Positions 22,927 through 35,299 are shown, counted from the first letter of the stretch. The stretch is 64,000 nt of DNA from Phorcus lineatus (GCA_921293015.1 OV121088.1:38378836-38442835); one strand, 5' to 3'. A program made the numbers and translations. Notes: generated from the letters alone by a model not told the origin.

Positions 22927-24238
22927 CTTCAGTCTGTTCTCCACCACAATTGTGAGACTCAGCCTCCATCAAAATCAGGGCTTCTGTGGAACTGATGAGG
23001 CACACCTGTGACCCCTGAAGGTCATTATTTTTTCACCATGGAGATTGTAGATGAAAGAGGAAAATTTTAAGATTAGAAACTTGTTAAGATGTTCTGGTCG
23101 TATGTTCAATCCTGGCTGATTCGATATAGTTGATGATGTCAGAGCTATAAATGCCGTTTGAAGATAAACAGTACTAACAGACAAATGTTTTTAACAACTT
23201 TTTAAAAAACTTTTAATATCATGACTGATTCACAAGACCTCATGTTGTCATAGCGAAAATGACCTTTCAGGATATTTATTCATTACGTTCCTTAAACAAA
23301 TGTTCACATTTTCATTATAGTCAGGGATTTCAATTATATATTACAGCAAATGACATTTAGAAGGTAAGTTTTTCAGATTTGATTTAGATTCAGTTTTATT
23401 GTCAGAATCTTCATATTCTATTCCACATTTAATTCGGAAAAAAAGAAATTAATTTCAATTTAGTAGCTGTCAGTAAAATTCAAACATCTAGCAATGACAT
23501 TAAAAAGGTTAAAAAAATCTCATTTATATTGAGAAAGTGGTTAACAAATTCAATTTCCTGAGCAAGATTAACTTCCCCTGACAAATACGATAAGAAGAAT
23601 TTAGATTTTACTGAAATGCAAATTACTATTTTGAAATAAATGCATCAACTTCAGGTTCATGAACATGAGAGCATTTAAGACTGACATATACAACTTGAGT
23701 TATACACAAGGAACCAATAAGTATTATGAATGTCATGTGCTATGTCTTGGTAAATTAATGTTTTAATTTGAGAAAATGAGAGAAGAAACAATTCCTCAGC
23801 TAGCATGGCCTTTTTGCAAGATACAGTGAGAAGTTGAGAAACTCTCGAACTTGGACTGATGAAGGTTTCACATTCTTATCAAAGAAATTGATTACTCTGG
23901 AATCCCTTTTCAAAATCATTAAATGACATCTGAACACACACAAAAATAGCTATTCATGTGATTTGGACAAATTTAGAACAAAGATTTCGAAATCTTAGAT
24001 GACAATAGCACCTGTGGTTGATTTCACAACCATGACAAACCAAAAGACATAATGCTTGGTGCTGGGAAAGGCTCTTGCCATTTATAATGATAGAACCATA
24101 CAGCATGACTGCCACTGCACTTTGGCTAACAATGCACTTATCTTCTCACACTGATTGTGCAATGAGTTGTTCGCTAATACCAGTGCCAGGTGACATGCAT
24201 ATAAGCCTAATAGTGTAATATTAGTTCTGTAAAACGAG
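22927..24238. other. Non-coding AT-rich stretch
   Basis: Nothing recognised apart from scattered AT-rich short frames. Confidence 0.4.
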
Positions 24239-24247
24239 GATACTAAA

Positions 24248-24525
24248 CATCCTGCTACATCAGCGTATTTGTCTCCACCTAGCTCCATCATATACTTTGA
24301 TATACTTCAGCCTAAAACGCTCGTATCGCTTACGGCTTGTTACTCATGGCTATTTATAGCCTACATTGACATTTCTTTGAACTCTCATCCGGGTGGTGCC
24401 GCTACTGCTGAATGCGAGTCATTTCATTGGCTTGCTATATTTAGCGATACAAGTGTTTTAGGCCGAAGGATATCAGGGTATATGAAGGAGCTGGGTGGAG
24501 ACAAATACGCTGATGTAGCAGGATG
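24248..24525. mobile_element. MITE with long terminal inverted repeats and 9-bp target duplication
   Basis: A 278-bp element. Its left arm, beginning CATCCTGCTACATCAGCGTA, is mirrored by TACGCTGATGTAGCAGGATG at the right end. The arms stay complementary, with roughly one change in ten, for about 85-95 bp. A perfect 9-bp direct repeat GATACTAAA flanks it (24239-24247 and 24526-24534). Long terminal repeats plus a 9-bp duplication are the classic signature of the MuDR/Mutator group (family knowledge); hAT elements give 8 bp. It is non-autonomous. Confidence 0.8.
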
Positions 24526-24587
24526 GATACTAAATGACCTTCCATTTAATACTATTTTTATTAAAAGAGTTTATGATTAAATATAAA

Positions 24588-24789
24588 ATGAGCAAAAGCA
24601 AGACTTCAGTAATTTATCATAATTGTCGAAAGAGTGCTGACGAAACATTTCTGCTACTTGGCTGCCTTTGTGACGTCAGTGCTAACATTGTGACATCACA
24701 ACCACACACTATTGAGGCGTCATACTTAGAGCTGTATTACACAAGTTTAATATTGCCATATAAATATTACACTGCCGTATCCCACACAG
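24588..24789 (+). CDS. Candidate first coding exon, unidentified
   Basis: A 67-codon frame from ATG (context aaaATGA) to a consensus donor CACACAG|gtgagt at 24789/24790. It begins MSKSKTSVIYHNCRKSADET and ends YKYYTAVSHT. A palindromic cAMP-response element TGACGTCA lies inside it at 24671-24678. Length and donor quality suggest an exon, but there is no downstream partner I can point to and no recognised domain. It lies 63 bp past the MITE at 24248-24525. Chance is a serious alternative. Confidence 0.22.
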
Positions 24790-24799
24790 GTGAGTAATA

Positions 24800-26160
24800 A
24801 GTAAAGATACTGACAGGTCTTGTTTTAGTTCACAGAAATGTGTGAACATAACAGAATGTTCTTGTTCCTAAGATAGCAAAAGAATTGTTAATTATTTCTT
24901 ACGACGCATTACATCTGTGCTTGTGGTGATATTGAGCAGTGTATTGATAAGCATATCTATCACAGTTTACTGTCCTTAACAAGACTGATGGTTTGTTATT
25001 TTGGGTTGATCTGTATGCCTTGAATCACAAAGTAAATATTTAGATATTCATCATCAATGACCGATCATTGTTTGGTATTCAGGGGTTGATCTGTATGTTT
25101 TGTATCACATTAGAAACATTTAGAATTCATTGTGTCAGACTGATCGATCAAAGAATGAGTAACAAAAATACTCCCATTTACCATAAAAACATTTAGCATA
25201 TAAGTCAACTAAGATTAAGAAAGAGTCTTCTGATACGCTATTGGCACATTTCAGAAATAAATTCCTTTGCACTGACTAAAACAGAGCTCCATGTTAGATG
25301 AACACACTGCAGCTGATTGAGGTTGGACTAAATGACCAAATTCTTTTCAATCAATGAAGCATAATGAATCTAATTATACTGCAAACACTGTGATAAATCA
25401 CTATAAACAAACCAGAGGACATTGTGATGAACTTAAGGTAATTTTGGGTCCGACTCTTTGATTGATGAATTCATTTACATCGATTATACTCTCATGCTAG
25501 AATTTATCTGAAACAATCGATTAGATAAAATCAGCAGGCTCGAGGTGGTGTCATCTATCCAATGACACAATTTTGGTATATCTTGTGGGCAATTAATTTG
25601 TTACGTGTCTAGAAACTTTTGTCTGCCTTCATCAGACTGTCATCAGCATTGAAAAGGCCAACCCGATTGTAAAAAGTAACCACACGTGAATCAAATTTTG
25701 TAAGAGATGTTTAGCAAACAGAGTTACCAGCCATATGGATAAATGTTGTCTCTGAACTGAAGCAAATGGTGATCACTATATCCACTGAAATTATCTGTGA
25801 AAAAAACAAACTTCTAAACAAAAGTTACAATCGGGGACATGCCACCATCTTAAACCAGAAGGTTTCATACATAAACAGGAAACAAGTTCAAGTAACAATT
25901 TGTGTAACACTACTAACAAATCAAAGCAGTGCACCAGACTCTATGATAATTGGAATGTACAAACCTTTCTTGCACAAACCAACTTCACCCACAAGACTGG
26001 ATATACTGAAGAGCTAATTCTGTGAGTACAGTTTGTGGGAGTCATTGGACAAATTCTTTTTAACAAATGAGATCCATTGATATAATCAAGAGGATTATCA
26101 AAGGGATAATTTAGGAACTTTGCCTGTAGCTAAAAACCAATGGTTATTGAAACCATGATT
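24800..26160. other. Non-coding stretch
   Basis: AT-rich. A loosely repeated phrase 'ggttgatctgtatg.ttg.atcac' appears near 25013 and 25084. No gene is supported. Confidence 0.4.
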
Positions 26161-26164
26161 GTCA

Positions 26165-26600
26165 GACTACAGATAAAAATCACAATGAACTAACCAAAAC
26201 TCCTTATTTTGTAAGATTTCAGAGGATATCACTAAAACTAATCACTTAAAGAACTAACTATAAACTCATGATTTTGTGAGAATACAGAGAAAAATCACAA
26301 TGAACTTACCAAGAACTTATAATTTTGTAAGAGTACTGAGAAAAATCACAATGAACTTACCAAAAACTCCTAATTTTGTAAGACTACTAAGAAAAATTAC
26401 AATAGACTCACCAAAAACTTCCAATTTTGTAACAGTACTGAGAAAAATCCAAAGAAACTAACTAAAAACTGCTAATTTTGTAAGAGTACAGAGAAACATC
26501 ACAAAGACCGAGCTAGGCAATCTCAAGTTTGTCACATTATTCAGACAAATCACAATGAACAAACCATGCATCTTCCAATTTTGAAAGAGTACTGAGTCAA
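26165..26600. repeat. 51-bp tandem repeat, about 6-8 units
   Basis: 'aattttgtaagagtac.gaga' steps by 51 bp at 26271, 26322, 26373, 26424 and 26475, with worn units on both sides. Each unit contains 'aaaatcacaatgaacttacc'. As 51 is 17 codons, a 61-codon plus-strand frame with a 17-residue repeat (RKITMNLPRTYNFVRVL-like) arises as a by-product. Confidence 0.9.
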
Positions 26601-27214
26601 ATCATAACAACCCAGCTCTGCTGGTATTAGTCAACCTAAGACAACATGCAGGTCACACTGTTGGACTGACCAGGCTTATTGGACACCAACACTAACTGAC
26701 CAACCCACTCTGCTGTTCAGAGAATTCAATCAATCACACTAACACATCCAATTTCCTCTACATCCGACCAACCCCAATAGCACTGTGGAAACTATATAGA
26801 TTGCATTAAATTCAACGAGGCCATGTGTCTATAGAGAATATAAATTCAAACTTGCCAGGGGGTCAGCATGGGATATCTACAATTTACGATACAAAGACTA
26901 TCTGTCATTCATACCTCTCTGTTGCTTGAATAAACAATCAGTTTCCATTGTCATGGTACTTATTGAAATCTATTTTGCCTGAATTTCTGATAACAGTTGT
27001 TGATTCTAGCTGTAATAATGCAACATACAATATAGAAGATTTGATAAAACAAATATTTTTCAAGAACCTTGGTGCAGCAATAGTAAAACTAAATAACTAA
27101 GATGGAAATTTTCTGAGTCAAATCTATAATGGTTAACTATTTTTTAACAGTTTCTGAGATTCATTTTTGTAAACTACACTGATAACTTTCAAAGAAGACA
27201 ATCGCAAATTGATA

Positions 27215-27560
27215 TGGGTTCTTTCTGGGACTAGGGTGATAATGGTAATCCTTTTAGACAAGAAAGATAATGGTAAACTTAAATGGTAATCCTTTTAGAC
27301 AAGAAAGATAATGGTAAACTTAAATGGTAATTCTTTAAGACAAGAAAGATAATGGTGAACTTAAATGGTAATCCTTTTAGACAAGAAAGATAATGGTAAA
27401 CTTAAATGGTCAATCTTTTAGACAAGAAAGATAATGGTAAACTTAAATGGTAATTCTTTGGAACAAGAAAGAAAGTGGTAAACTGAAACGGGATTCCAGG
27501 GTGATAATTATATATTACAATGGTAATTTGCTGAGACAAGAATGATAATGGTAAACTAAT
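27215..27560. repeat. 41-bp tandem repeat, about 6-7 units
   Basis: 'agacaagaaagataatggta' recurs at 27256, 27297, 27338, 27379 and 27420 (step 41). Decaying relatives with 'aatggtaa' and 'ctgaga' continue to about 27700. Confidence 0.93.
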
Positions 27561-27719
27561 ATAGTTATTTTCTGAGATCAGGGTGCCAATGGTAAATTAC
27601 AATTGTAACTAAATGGTAATTTCTGAGACCGAGGTGATATTGGTACATTAGAATGAGAACAGTGTGACAAGGATAATTTCTGAGAAAAGGAGAACAATGG
27701 TAGATTACAACAATAATTG

Positions 27720-28835
27720 TCTGCAACTAAATGAATGTATAATTAAAATACACTGAATTTGTTTTATAAAATTGCTTTGGCGCCTCATACTCAATCCTCG
27801 TCCTACCATACCTTCAGTGCTTTGGGATTTCTTTTACTTTTATTGTTCAGCTATAACACTGAAGCAACTCCATTATTTCTTATTATTCCACAGAGATTAG
27901 CCAAAATAACATGATAAAGCAATAACAAAACAAACATCTTTGGAAAACATTGTACAAGATAGGGTACTACAACCGAAAATGCAAGTTAAAATCAACATGG
28001 CTGTGGTGAATGCTTTACATGATATTCACATGGTTCCCAAGATAATTGATGTGTTGATCTGGCTTTTCCAAAGTAAACATCAACATGCAAGTTTGTATTG
28101 GAAAGCATTAGGAATTATTTTGCCATTAAAATTAATAGAGCTGTAATCTCTTACCAATGAATAACATTTATATCTGCCAAATCCTAAAAGGGACACTCTG
28201 TGTCTTTCATAACATTTTGTTTTTGCCCTATACATGTCAAAATACCATATGACCCGATACGAAATCAAAACATTTTGCGTTTTGGGTAACTTTCAAGTTT
28301 CAAGAAGATGTCACATGCAGGAACTTCCATATAGATCCAGTCGCATAATGGTTATCACTTCAATACAATCACAACCATAGAAATTTACTCGGGCACAACT
28401 ACATTTCATTTGAACATGACCCTTGCAACACGTTTGCCACAGCATGGTAGAGATTTCCAAGCACCAGGGGAGATAACTCTAATTGTGAGTCAATATCCGC
28501 AGAGGCAGGGTGGTATTCAGCGAGAAGATTGGCTTGAGCGGCCAGCCTGATTAACACATATAACATTCATGAACACATTTCCTCCCTCAACTCGCAAACA
28601 TTTTCATCGCTCAATAAGCTAAAATGACTTGCAACCCATTATTCAGATTTTCTACCCAACCAGTCTGGGAAATAATGTGATTATGGTCGTGGGATTAGTT
28701 GTTTGGTTGTATATATAGTAGAGGATATCCTGGTGAGGTGATGAAGACCTTTGAATTATAAGAGATTATGGTTCTATAGTGTGTAAAATGTTAAAATTAA
28801 ATATTGACTATTATGCACAGGGATTGGGAAAGGCA
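27720..28835. other. Non-coding stretch
   Basis: Unique sequence, somewhat less AT-rich near 28420-28560. No open frame of note and no recognised repeat. Confidence 0.4.
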
Positions 28836-29199
28836 GTAGTCCACCGGCCCAGAGGGGTCCCCATGCACCCCCCCCATGGCAGAACGAAACTAACTTTTTT
28901 GGAAGCCTTGACATGTCTATTATGCAAATTTGACTGGTAACAGTGTATAAACTGGGACGAAATGTGTCATTTTTACATATGTCCATGGGTACCCCCCTCA
29001 GCCACTTATTCTCTGAAGCGTCACACCAAAAGGTGGATGTCCCCATATCTTTGGTTCTAATTATCATAGAACCATAATCTTGGTATCTAAATGTATGTTT
29101 ATAAGGTCACTGAATCCATTGAAAGACATTTCAGATAGCTACCATAGGTCATTTGTACGAAATTTTAGGTTTCCATTACAAAAAGTCATCATTCATGAC

Positions 29200-30010
29200 T
29201 TCGACCGGTAAAAATTCTATTTTCTCTTCTCTACAGTTAATGTATATGATTTTATTTTACATTATTTGCACTGATAGTAGAATTATGAGTACCTGTAACC
29301 ATTTTGTGTACTTATGTGTACTTATAACACACAAATTAAGTGTCCAAAAGCAAACCAAGGGACCTACCGTAAATCTACTATCATTAAAATACACAAACTC
29401 AGCTTTGGAAAAAATAATTTTTTCCACTCTACAGTTAATGTATATGATTTTATTTTACATTATTTGCACTGAGAATAGATTCTTGAGTACTTGTAACCCT
29501 TTTGTGTACTTATGTGTACTTATAACACATAAATTAAGTGTCCAAAAGCAAACCAAGGGACCTACCGCTAATCTACTATCATTGAAATACACCAACTCAG
29601 CTTTGGAAAAAACTATTTTCTCTTCTCTACAGTGAATGTATATCACTTTATTTTACATTATTTGCACTGAGAATAGAATCTTGAGTAAATGTAACCCTTT
29701 TGTGTACTTATGTGTACTTATGACACATAAATTAAGTGTCCAAAAGCAAACCAAGGGACCTACCGCTAATCTACTATCATTGAAATACACCAACTCAGCC
29801 TTGGTAAAAAACTATTTTCTCTTCTCTAAAGTTAATGTATATTATTTTATTTAACATTATTTGCACTTAGAGTAGAATTATGGATACTAGCAACTCTTTT
29901 GTGTATTTGTGTACTTATATCAATCCAGGTTAAGTGTCCAAAAGCAACTATGGGACCTACCATTAATCCACTTTCATTGAAATACACCAAATCAGCCTTG
30001 GAAAAAACTA
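29200..30010. repeat. 198-bp tandem repeat, 4 units (left arm)
   Basis: 'ttaatgtatatgattttatt' or its variants start at 29237, 29435, 29633 and 29832. Units hold 'gtgtacttatgtgtacttat' and 'aagcaaaccaagggacctac'. The period is 66 codons, which produces a 160-codon frame with a 66-residue repeat. The fourth unit is the most diverged. Confidence 0.93.
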
Positions 30011-30959
30011 ACAATTTTGTATTTTGAATGTGTTGTTTTACTTCTAAATCATTGGGGATTTAAAGGGATAGATTTAAAGGGCACAAAGAAGAAAGATAAC
30101 ACATAGGTACTAATTCTGTAATTACACACATCACAGACATGTACTTAAGGAGTACATTTAACCACAACAAGTAAACATTAAACAATAGTGAGGAAACCTA
30201 ATTATCGAGATTAATCATATGAGAATGTAATACAATATGGATTTCCAGTAAATGCACATATGAAGGCACCTAGCTCACCAAACAAATCTGATGGCACAAC
30301 CTTATAGTCACTTGATCTGACAATGAAAACTTTGAAGTCACCGTAGGAATGAGCAACTTAATGCTGTAATTTTATCAATAGATATATCAAACAAATTATG
30401 TCTGCATCTCTAGACAACAGAACTGCAGTGGTTACATGACAATCCGCAAAAGGCTTAAAGTTACTATCACACATATATGATGTATCCATGTGGTTAAGTT
30501 GTGCATTCTTCAGCAAATCAACACAGAAGGTGCTTTATAGTCATGTAGGTTTCAACATTCAGTATGACCACATTTGATCTGGAAGTTTCAATGAAGTCAT
30601 GTCCTATCACATGGCATAACGATGATAGATACAAAAACCATATCATAGTCTTAAGAAATTCCGAGTGGAATGAGCATATATAAGGATGCGTGGCAAGTAA
30701 ATGGATGGAAGTTGTTTCTCAGACATTCTTATCCGATTTGAAGCTGGACTCATCGGATTAGGCTCATTGCAAGGTGTTTTTTACTTGCTATTTTCAAAGT
30801 TTTTCTGTGGCTCTTAGGTTGTGCCATCAGATTTGTTTGGTGAGCAAGGTGCCTTCATATATGCATTTACTGGAAATCCATATTGTATTACATTCTCATA
30901 TGATTAATCTTGATAATTAGGTTTCCTCACTATTGTTTACTTGTTGTGGTTAAATGTAC

Positions 30960-31548
30960 CACAATTCATATATCCTACAACCAACCGTATTGAGTAATCA
31001 TGTACTCAGGAACGTGAATTTTAAGATAAAGTTTGTCTCCCTTATGTACATATCACCTATAAAAGACCTATAAGGATTTATTTTGCTGTCTATGGTGGAC
31101 CTGACAAAAAATGTTGATAAAGTTGGCTGTCTGTAACTGAATGTCTATTGCTGTGAATTAACATGAGTCAAACAATGTTACATGGACACCATCATGATAC
31201 CATCAAAAGCCTAGACTATCATACAATGCATTTCAATTAGCAGGAGGCTCTATGGAATACATCTCTGTCCCAATGTCTGTTGTTCTTTTTGCTGAGAGTC
31301 ATAGTTCGACTCTTGTGGATTGGAAGCTAGAGCCAGTGCGCTTCCCCCATAGAGAGTTGGTCGACATCAAGGCCTTGCAACGTGACAGCTTTGAGGATGA
31401 TAATGAACGTTGTTTATGTGTGTGGTGTATGGTGATGTTATTGATGATGATGCTCTCTCTTAAAACTAGAATTTTGAGAAGTTGTTGATGTCCAAAAAGC
31501 AACTGAATCAAACAGTCATATGATGATTGAAAATGAATAATTTGCAAG
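30960..31548. mobile_element. ~590-bp insertion present in only one palindrome arm
   Basis: Comparing arms, the right arm has about 590 bp between AATGTAC at 30953-30959 and AATGTAC at 31549-31555, while the left arm has this string once (GTACATT at about 30152). A filled versus empty site with a 7-bp direct repeat fits an insertion with target duplication after the palindrome formed. The insert has no clear terminal inverted repeats. It carries a 78-codon plus-strand frame (31252-31488; includes DWKLEPVRFPHRELVDIKAL) that I do not recognise. Confidence 0.7.
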
Positions 31549-31689
31549 AATGTACTCCTTAAGTACATGTCTGTGATGTGTGTAATTACAGAATTAGTAC
31601 CTATGTGTTATCTTTCTTCTTTGTGCCCTTTAAATCTATCCCTTTAAATCCCCAATGATTTAGAAGTAAAACAACACATTCAAAATACA

Positions 31690-32110
31690 AAATTGTTAGT
31701 TTTTTCCAAGGCTGATTTGGTGTATTTCAATGAAAGTGGATCAATGGGAGGTCCCATAGTTGCTTTTGGACACTTAACCTGGATTGATATAAGTACACAA
31801 ATACACAAAAGAGTTGCTAGTATCCATAATTCTACTCTAAGTGCAAATAATGTTAAATAAAATAATATACATTAACTTTAGAGAAGAGAAAATAGTTTTT
31901 TACCAAGGCTGAGTTGGTGTATTTCAATGATAGTAGATTAGCGGTAGGTCCCTTGGTTTGCTTTTGGACACTTAATTTATGTGTTATAAGTACACATAAG
32001 TACACAAAATGGTTACAGGTACTCATAATTCTACTATCAGTGCAAATAATGTAAAATAAAATCATATACATTAACTGTAGAGAAGAGAAAATAGAATTTT
32101 TACCGGTCGA
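31690..32110. repeat. 198-bp tandem repeat, 2 units (right arm, inverted)
   Basis: Reverse-complement counterpart of the left-arm array. Comparison of variants shows that one unit joins the start of left unit 1 to the end of left unit 3, so exactly two units are missing relative to the left arm, as in an unequal exchange. Confidence 0.85.
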
Positions 32111-32764
32111 AGTCATGAATGATGACTTTTTGTAATGGAAACCTAAAATTTCGTACAAATGACCTATGGTAGCTATCTGAAATGTCTTTCAATGGATTCA
32201 GTGACCTTATAAACATACATTTAGATACCAAGATTATGGTTCTATGATAATTAGAACCAAAGATATGGGGACATCCACCTTTTGGTGTGACGCTTCAGAG
32301 AATAAGTGGCTGAGGGGGGTACCCATGGACATATGTAAAAATGACACATTTCGTCCCAGTTTATACACTGTTACCAGTCAAATTTGCATAATAGACATGT
32401 CAAGGCTTCCAAAAAAGTTAGTTTCGTTCTGCCATGGGGGGGGGGTGCATGGGGACCCCTCTGGGCCGGTGGACTACAGGGGCCATGGGCCATTTTGCAC
32501 ATTGGATGAAAAAATGGCCCATTCAAATTTGAAATTTTACCATTGCTACTAAGGGGAATGGCCCATTCAAAATTCTGAAAATGAGTAAATGTTCTATAGA
32601 TGGCCTATTATCAAAGGTGTCTTTCCTAATCCCTGTATGCATTCTGGTGTCGAAAATTTTCAAACCAGTGAAATGTAGGAAGATTGACATTATCATCATA
32701 TCTTTATATAAAAAATTAAAGATTGTATATGTTGAATTCTTAATTTGTGTAATTATGAAATATC

Positions 32765-32845
32765 TTGACAATAATAATAATGAAATAATATAGCGCCTTA
32801 TTTCCAGCAAGAGCTGCTCAACAATGTGATTATGACATGAAAGCT
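32765..32845 (-). mobile_element. SINE 3' tail fragment (GCGCTATAT type)
   Basis: On the minus strand it reads 'gagcagctcttgctgg', 'aaataaggcgctatattatt' and a TTATTATT run. The arrangement '...GAGCAG...AAGGCGCTATATAA(ATT)n' is a widespread tail of invertebrate SINEs and their LINE partners (recalled). The 5' part is missing or unrecognisable. Confidence 0.45.
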
Positions 32846-32849
32846 GCTT

Positions 32850-33540
32850 AATCTTTCCCTTGATATCCAAAACAATTTCACTTCAAAGGTTAATTATTTA
32901 CGCAAGTTTCACCAATGTTTATAAACAACAAAATAACCAGCTGATATAGAAAAACCTTCAGACCATAAATATTACAGAATCTTGTTCTTAACATAATTCT
33001 CATTAAAAAACAAAGAAAACCAATGACTTTGAGGAATGTTTGTCATTGTAGACCTTTGAAAAGTTAAATAACATAGAAAGAAATATTCTTTTGTCTTTCC
33101 ACTTTTAAATGTCTAAATATATATAGCAAATAAAAAACAAAATATATTGTCATTTACAACAAAACCTGTTTTAAAAACCATTTTGATAGAAGACTTAAGA
33201 TTTTTTTCTTAACAATTCTTTGATAAAATTGTACTAAAACATGCAATTCATTTTGTGCAAATGCAAAGTCATCAACACATCTAACACTCAGAGTTACGAG
33301 ATCCCACCTATTCACATGTTTCATAAGCTTATAAAGATAATTGTATGTTAAAATGATATGACTCTCTCAGGCCAGATATAGAATTTCTAAAAAACATTTG
33401 AACTCTAAATGTTTTTATGTAAAAGATTATTCTAGTAGAAGATTTATTACACACACACACACACACACTGCATATGGATTCATCTAGCTAGCCAGGGATA
33501 TGATACGACAGGTGTTGAGCTGACTAGAAAATGAATTTTC
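32850..33540. other. Non-coding AT-rich stretch with (AC)10
   Basis: Unique AT-rich sequence. A dinucleotide (AC)10 microsatellite is at 33449-33468. Confidence 0.5.
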
Positions 33541-33549
33541 TCTGTGAAT

Positions 33550-33940
33550 TATTTTATACTCATTCTCCTTGGTATAATTAGGTTTGTCAACTTGCTATGT
33601 CATGGATGAATTATCTATATTGCAATGTTTATAACAATAGCAATAAACAAACCATCTTAAAAGTTAAGGGGCAAAATCAATTCATACTCATTCTCCTTGG
33701 CATAATACTGTTTTAAGGTTTGTTACATCATGGACGGATTATCTTTATTGCAATGTTTAAAACAATAGTCATAAATAAACCATTTTAAAAGTTAAGGGGC
33801 AAAATCAATTTATACTCAATCTCCTTGGTATAATAATGTTTTAAGGTTTGGTACGTCATGGACAAATTATCTTGATTGCAATGTTTATAACAATAGTCAT
33901 TAATAAACCATTTTAAAAGTTAAGGGGTAAAATGTATTCT
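33550..33940. repeat. 128-bp tandem repeat, 3 units
   Basis: 'atactcattctccttgg' or close variants start at 33556, 33684 and 33812. Units share 'attgcaatgtttataacaat' and 'aaaagttaaggggcaaaatc'. Divergence between units is modest. Confidence 0.93.
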
Positions 33941-34630
33941 GAAAATGTGGTCTATGTTAAACGGCTTTAAAAAATCAATAACATTATCCAGACACTATTA
34001 TAAATTTCTTTGAGTGGTATTTTTCTCATAAATTTTCTTTGTTTTTAAACGTAAAACTATTATCAAATAGTTAACTGAAATAAATAATACCTAAATCTCA
34101 ATTTATTCTTTTCCGAAACAAGAAATTAAATTTTCTTCAATTTCCTCATCTTTTTATCCTCTACAAAACAAAATGGAAGAAGGAGAAATTGCTTTATCAA
34201 AAGCATGATTTTGTGTCCGTCTGAAAATAAAAATCAACTGAAAATGAAAAATAGCAAGCCAATCGCGTGAGGTACTTTTATTGGTAGCCGATATTCTTAT
34301 TGAATCATATATTATACAGCAGGTCAAACAGATAAGAATGAACATACATAAAAAACAGCTATGAAGGAAAATAACATTAACAAAACAAACAATACCAATA
34401 TGAATATATATATTTTCTTTCAAATCTTTGAACGGCATTGAGAATGAATACAAAGAGAAAAGCCTGATCTTCAACATTTTCAAACAAATATTTCCCAATT
34501 TAGGTGTAGATAATAAACTGCACCAAACCAAGTAAAGCAAAAATATATAATAAACCAAAGAAAACATAAATATTCTATTCCCTATTCCAGTTAAAATTTT
34601 AATCCAATTAAAAAAGTTTCATATATATAT

Positions 34631-34828
34631 AATCCTCCAGAGCAAAGATTATTTGAAATAATTAATCCTCCAGAGCAAAGATTATTTGAAATAAATAATC
34701 CTCCACAGCAAAGACAATTTGAAATATATAATCCTCTAGAACAAAGATTATTCAAAATATATAAAAATCCAGAGCAATGATTATTTGAAATATATAATCC
34801 TCTACTGCAAAGATATATTGCTAAGCAG
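34631..34828. repeat. 33-bp tandem repeat, 6 units
   Basis: 'aatcctccagagcaaagatt' followed by 'atttgaaatatat' repeats with an exact 33-bp period. Later units are more worn. Confidence 0.93.
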
Positions 34829-35097
34829 CTTTGATAGTATCAAAATATTTCTTTTTTTATGAAATATTATATAGGTAAGAAGAAATGTACCTTCGGACAA
34901 AAGGAAGTAAATTGACTAAGTCGGAAAAAGCTGTCATGTCATATACAAATCCATTACTTGAAGGAGACTCAAATTTCTTCCCTGAAGCTCAAAATGTTGT
35001 AAATGTCCACAAAATGCACAACATTTATGCGACACTTTAGAGCAAGGAAAAAACACACATTTAAGAAAAGCATTAAGAAAAGCAAACTTGATCTTAC

Positions 35098-35156
35098 CTC
35101 TGTCGGCAAAGATTTGAATATAGCCAGTAAGTAGGGCTGGAGTAGTTACAGAAAGT
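35098..35156 (-). CDS. Candidate internal coding exon (block A), unidentified gene
   Basis: The minus-strand acceptor is textbook (ttccttcttttttcag ending at 35157) and the donor GAG|gtaaga is strong (35097/35098). The 59-bp exon is entered in phase 2 and left in phase 1; in that frame it reads LSVTTPALLTGYIQIFADR after a split arginine codon. A second frame is also open, so the frame choice rests on agreement with block B (leaving in phase 2) and block D (entering in phase 1). It would be separated from block B by a 15.6-kb intron and from block D by an 18.6-kb intron. No domain recognised. An untranslated exon is an alternative. Confidence 0.35.
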
Positions 35157-35299
35157 CTGAAAAAAGAAGGAAATATGTGTGATTACTTCGGGATTGTATG
35201 CAAGTTAAGACGCTGCAATCTGGGGAGAGGAAATTAATCAAATGATTGACAGAAGTCTTGAAACTCTGCAAGTTTTTCACTTCAATAATGCTGCTTCTT

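Larger units (their letters stand above)
28836..32477. repeat. Large near-perfect inverted repeat (3.6-kb palindrome)
   Basis: The left arm (28836-30302) is the reverse complement of the right arm (30816-32477), with a spacer of about 0.5 kb. The outer ends pair as 'gtagtccaccggcccagagg' and 'cctctgggccggtggactac'. The two arms encode the same hypothetical peptide (MIIRTKDMGTSTFWCDASEN...) over more than 60 codons, so identity is very high. The arms differ by two large events: the left has four copies of a 198-bp repeat and the right two, and the right carries about 590 bp of extra DNA. No target duplication is visible at the outer ends, so a foldback-type transposon and a recent inverted duplication are both possible. 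No transposase is recognised. Confidence 0.93.

Noticed and set aside
29153-29635. 160-codon frame with 66-residue repeats
   Set aside because: By-product of the 198-bp tandem repeat; the inverted copy in the other arm carries the same frame.
34154-34567. 137-codon minus-strand ORF rich in I, L, F, C, Y
   Set aside because: Translation of A-rich DNA on its T-rich strand gives this hydrophobic look. No domain, poor composition balance, and it sits in AT-rich intron-like sequence.
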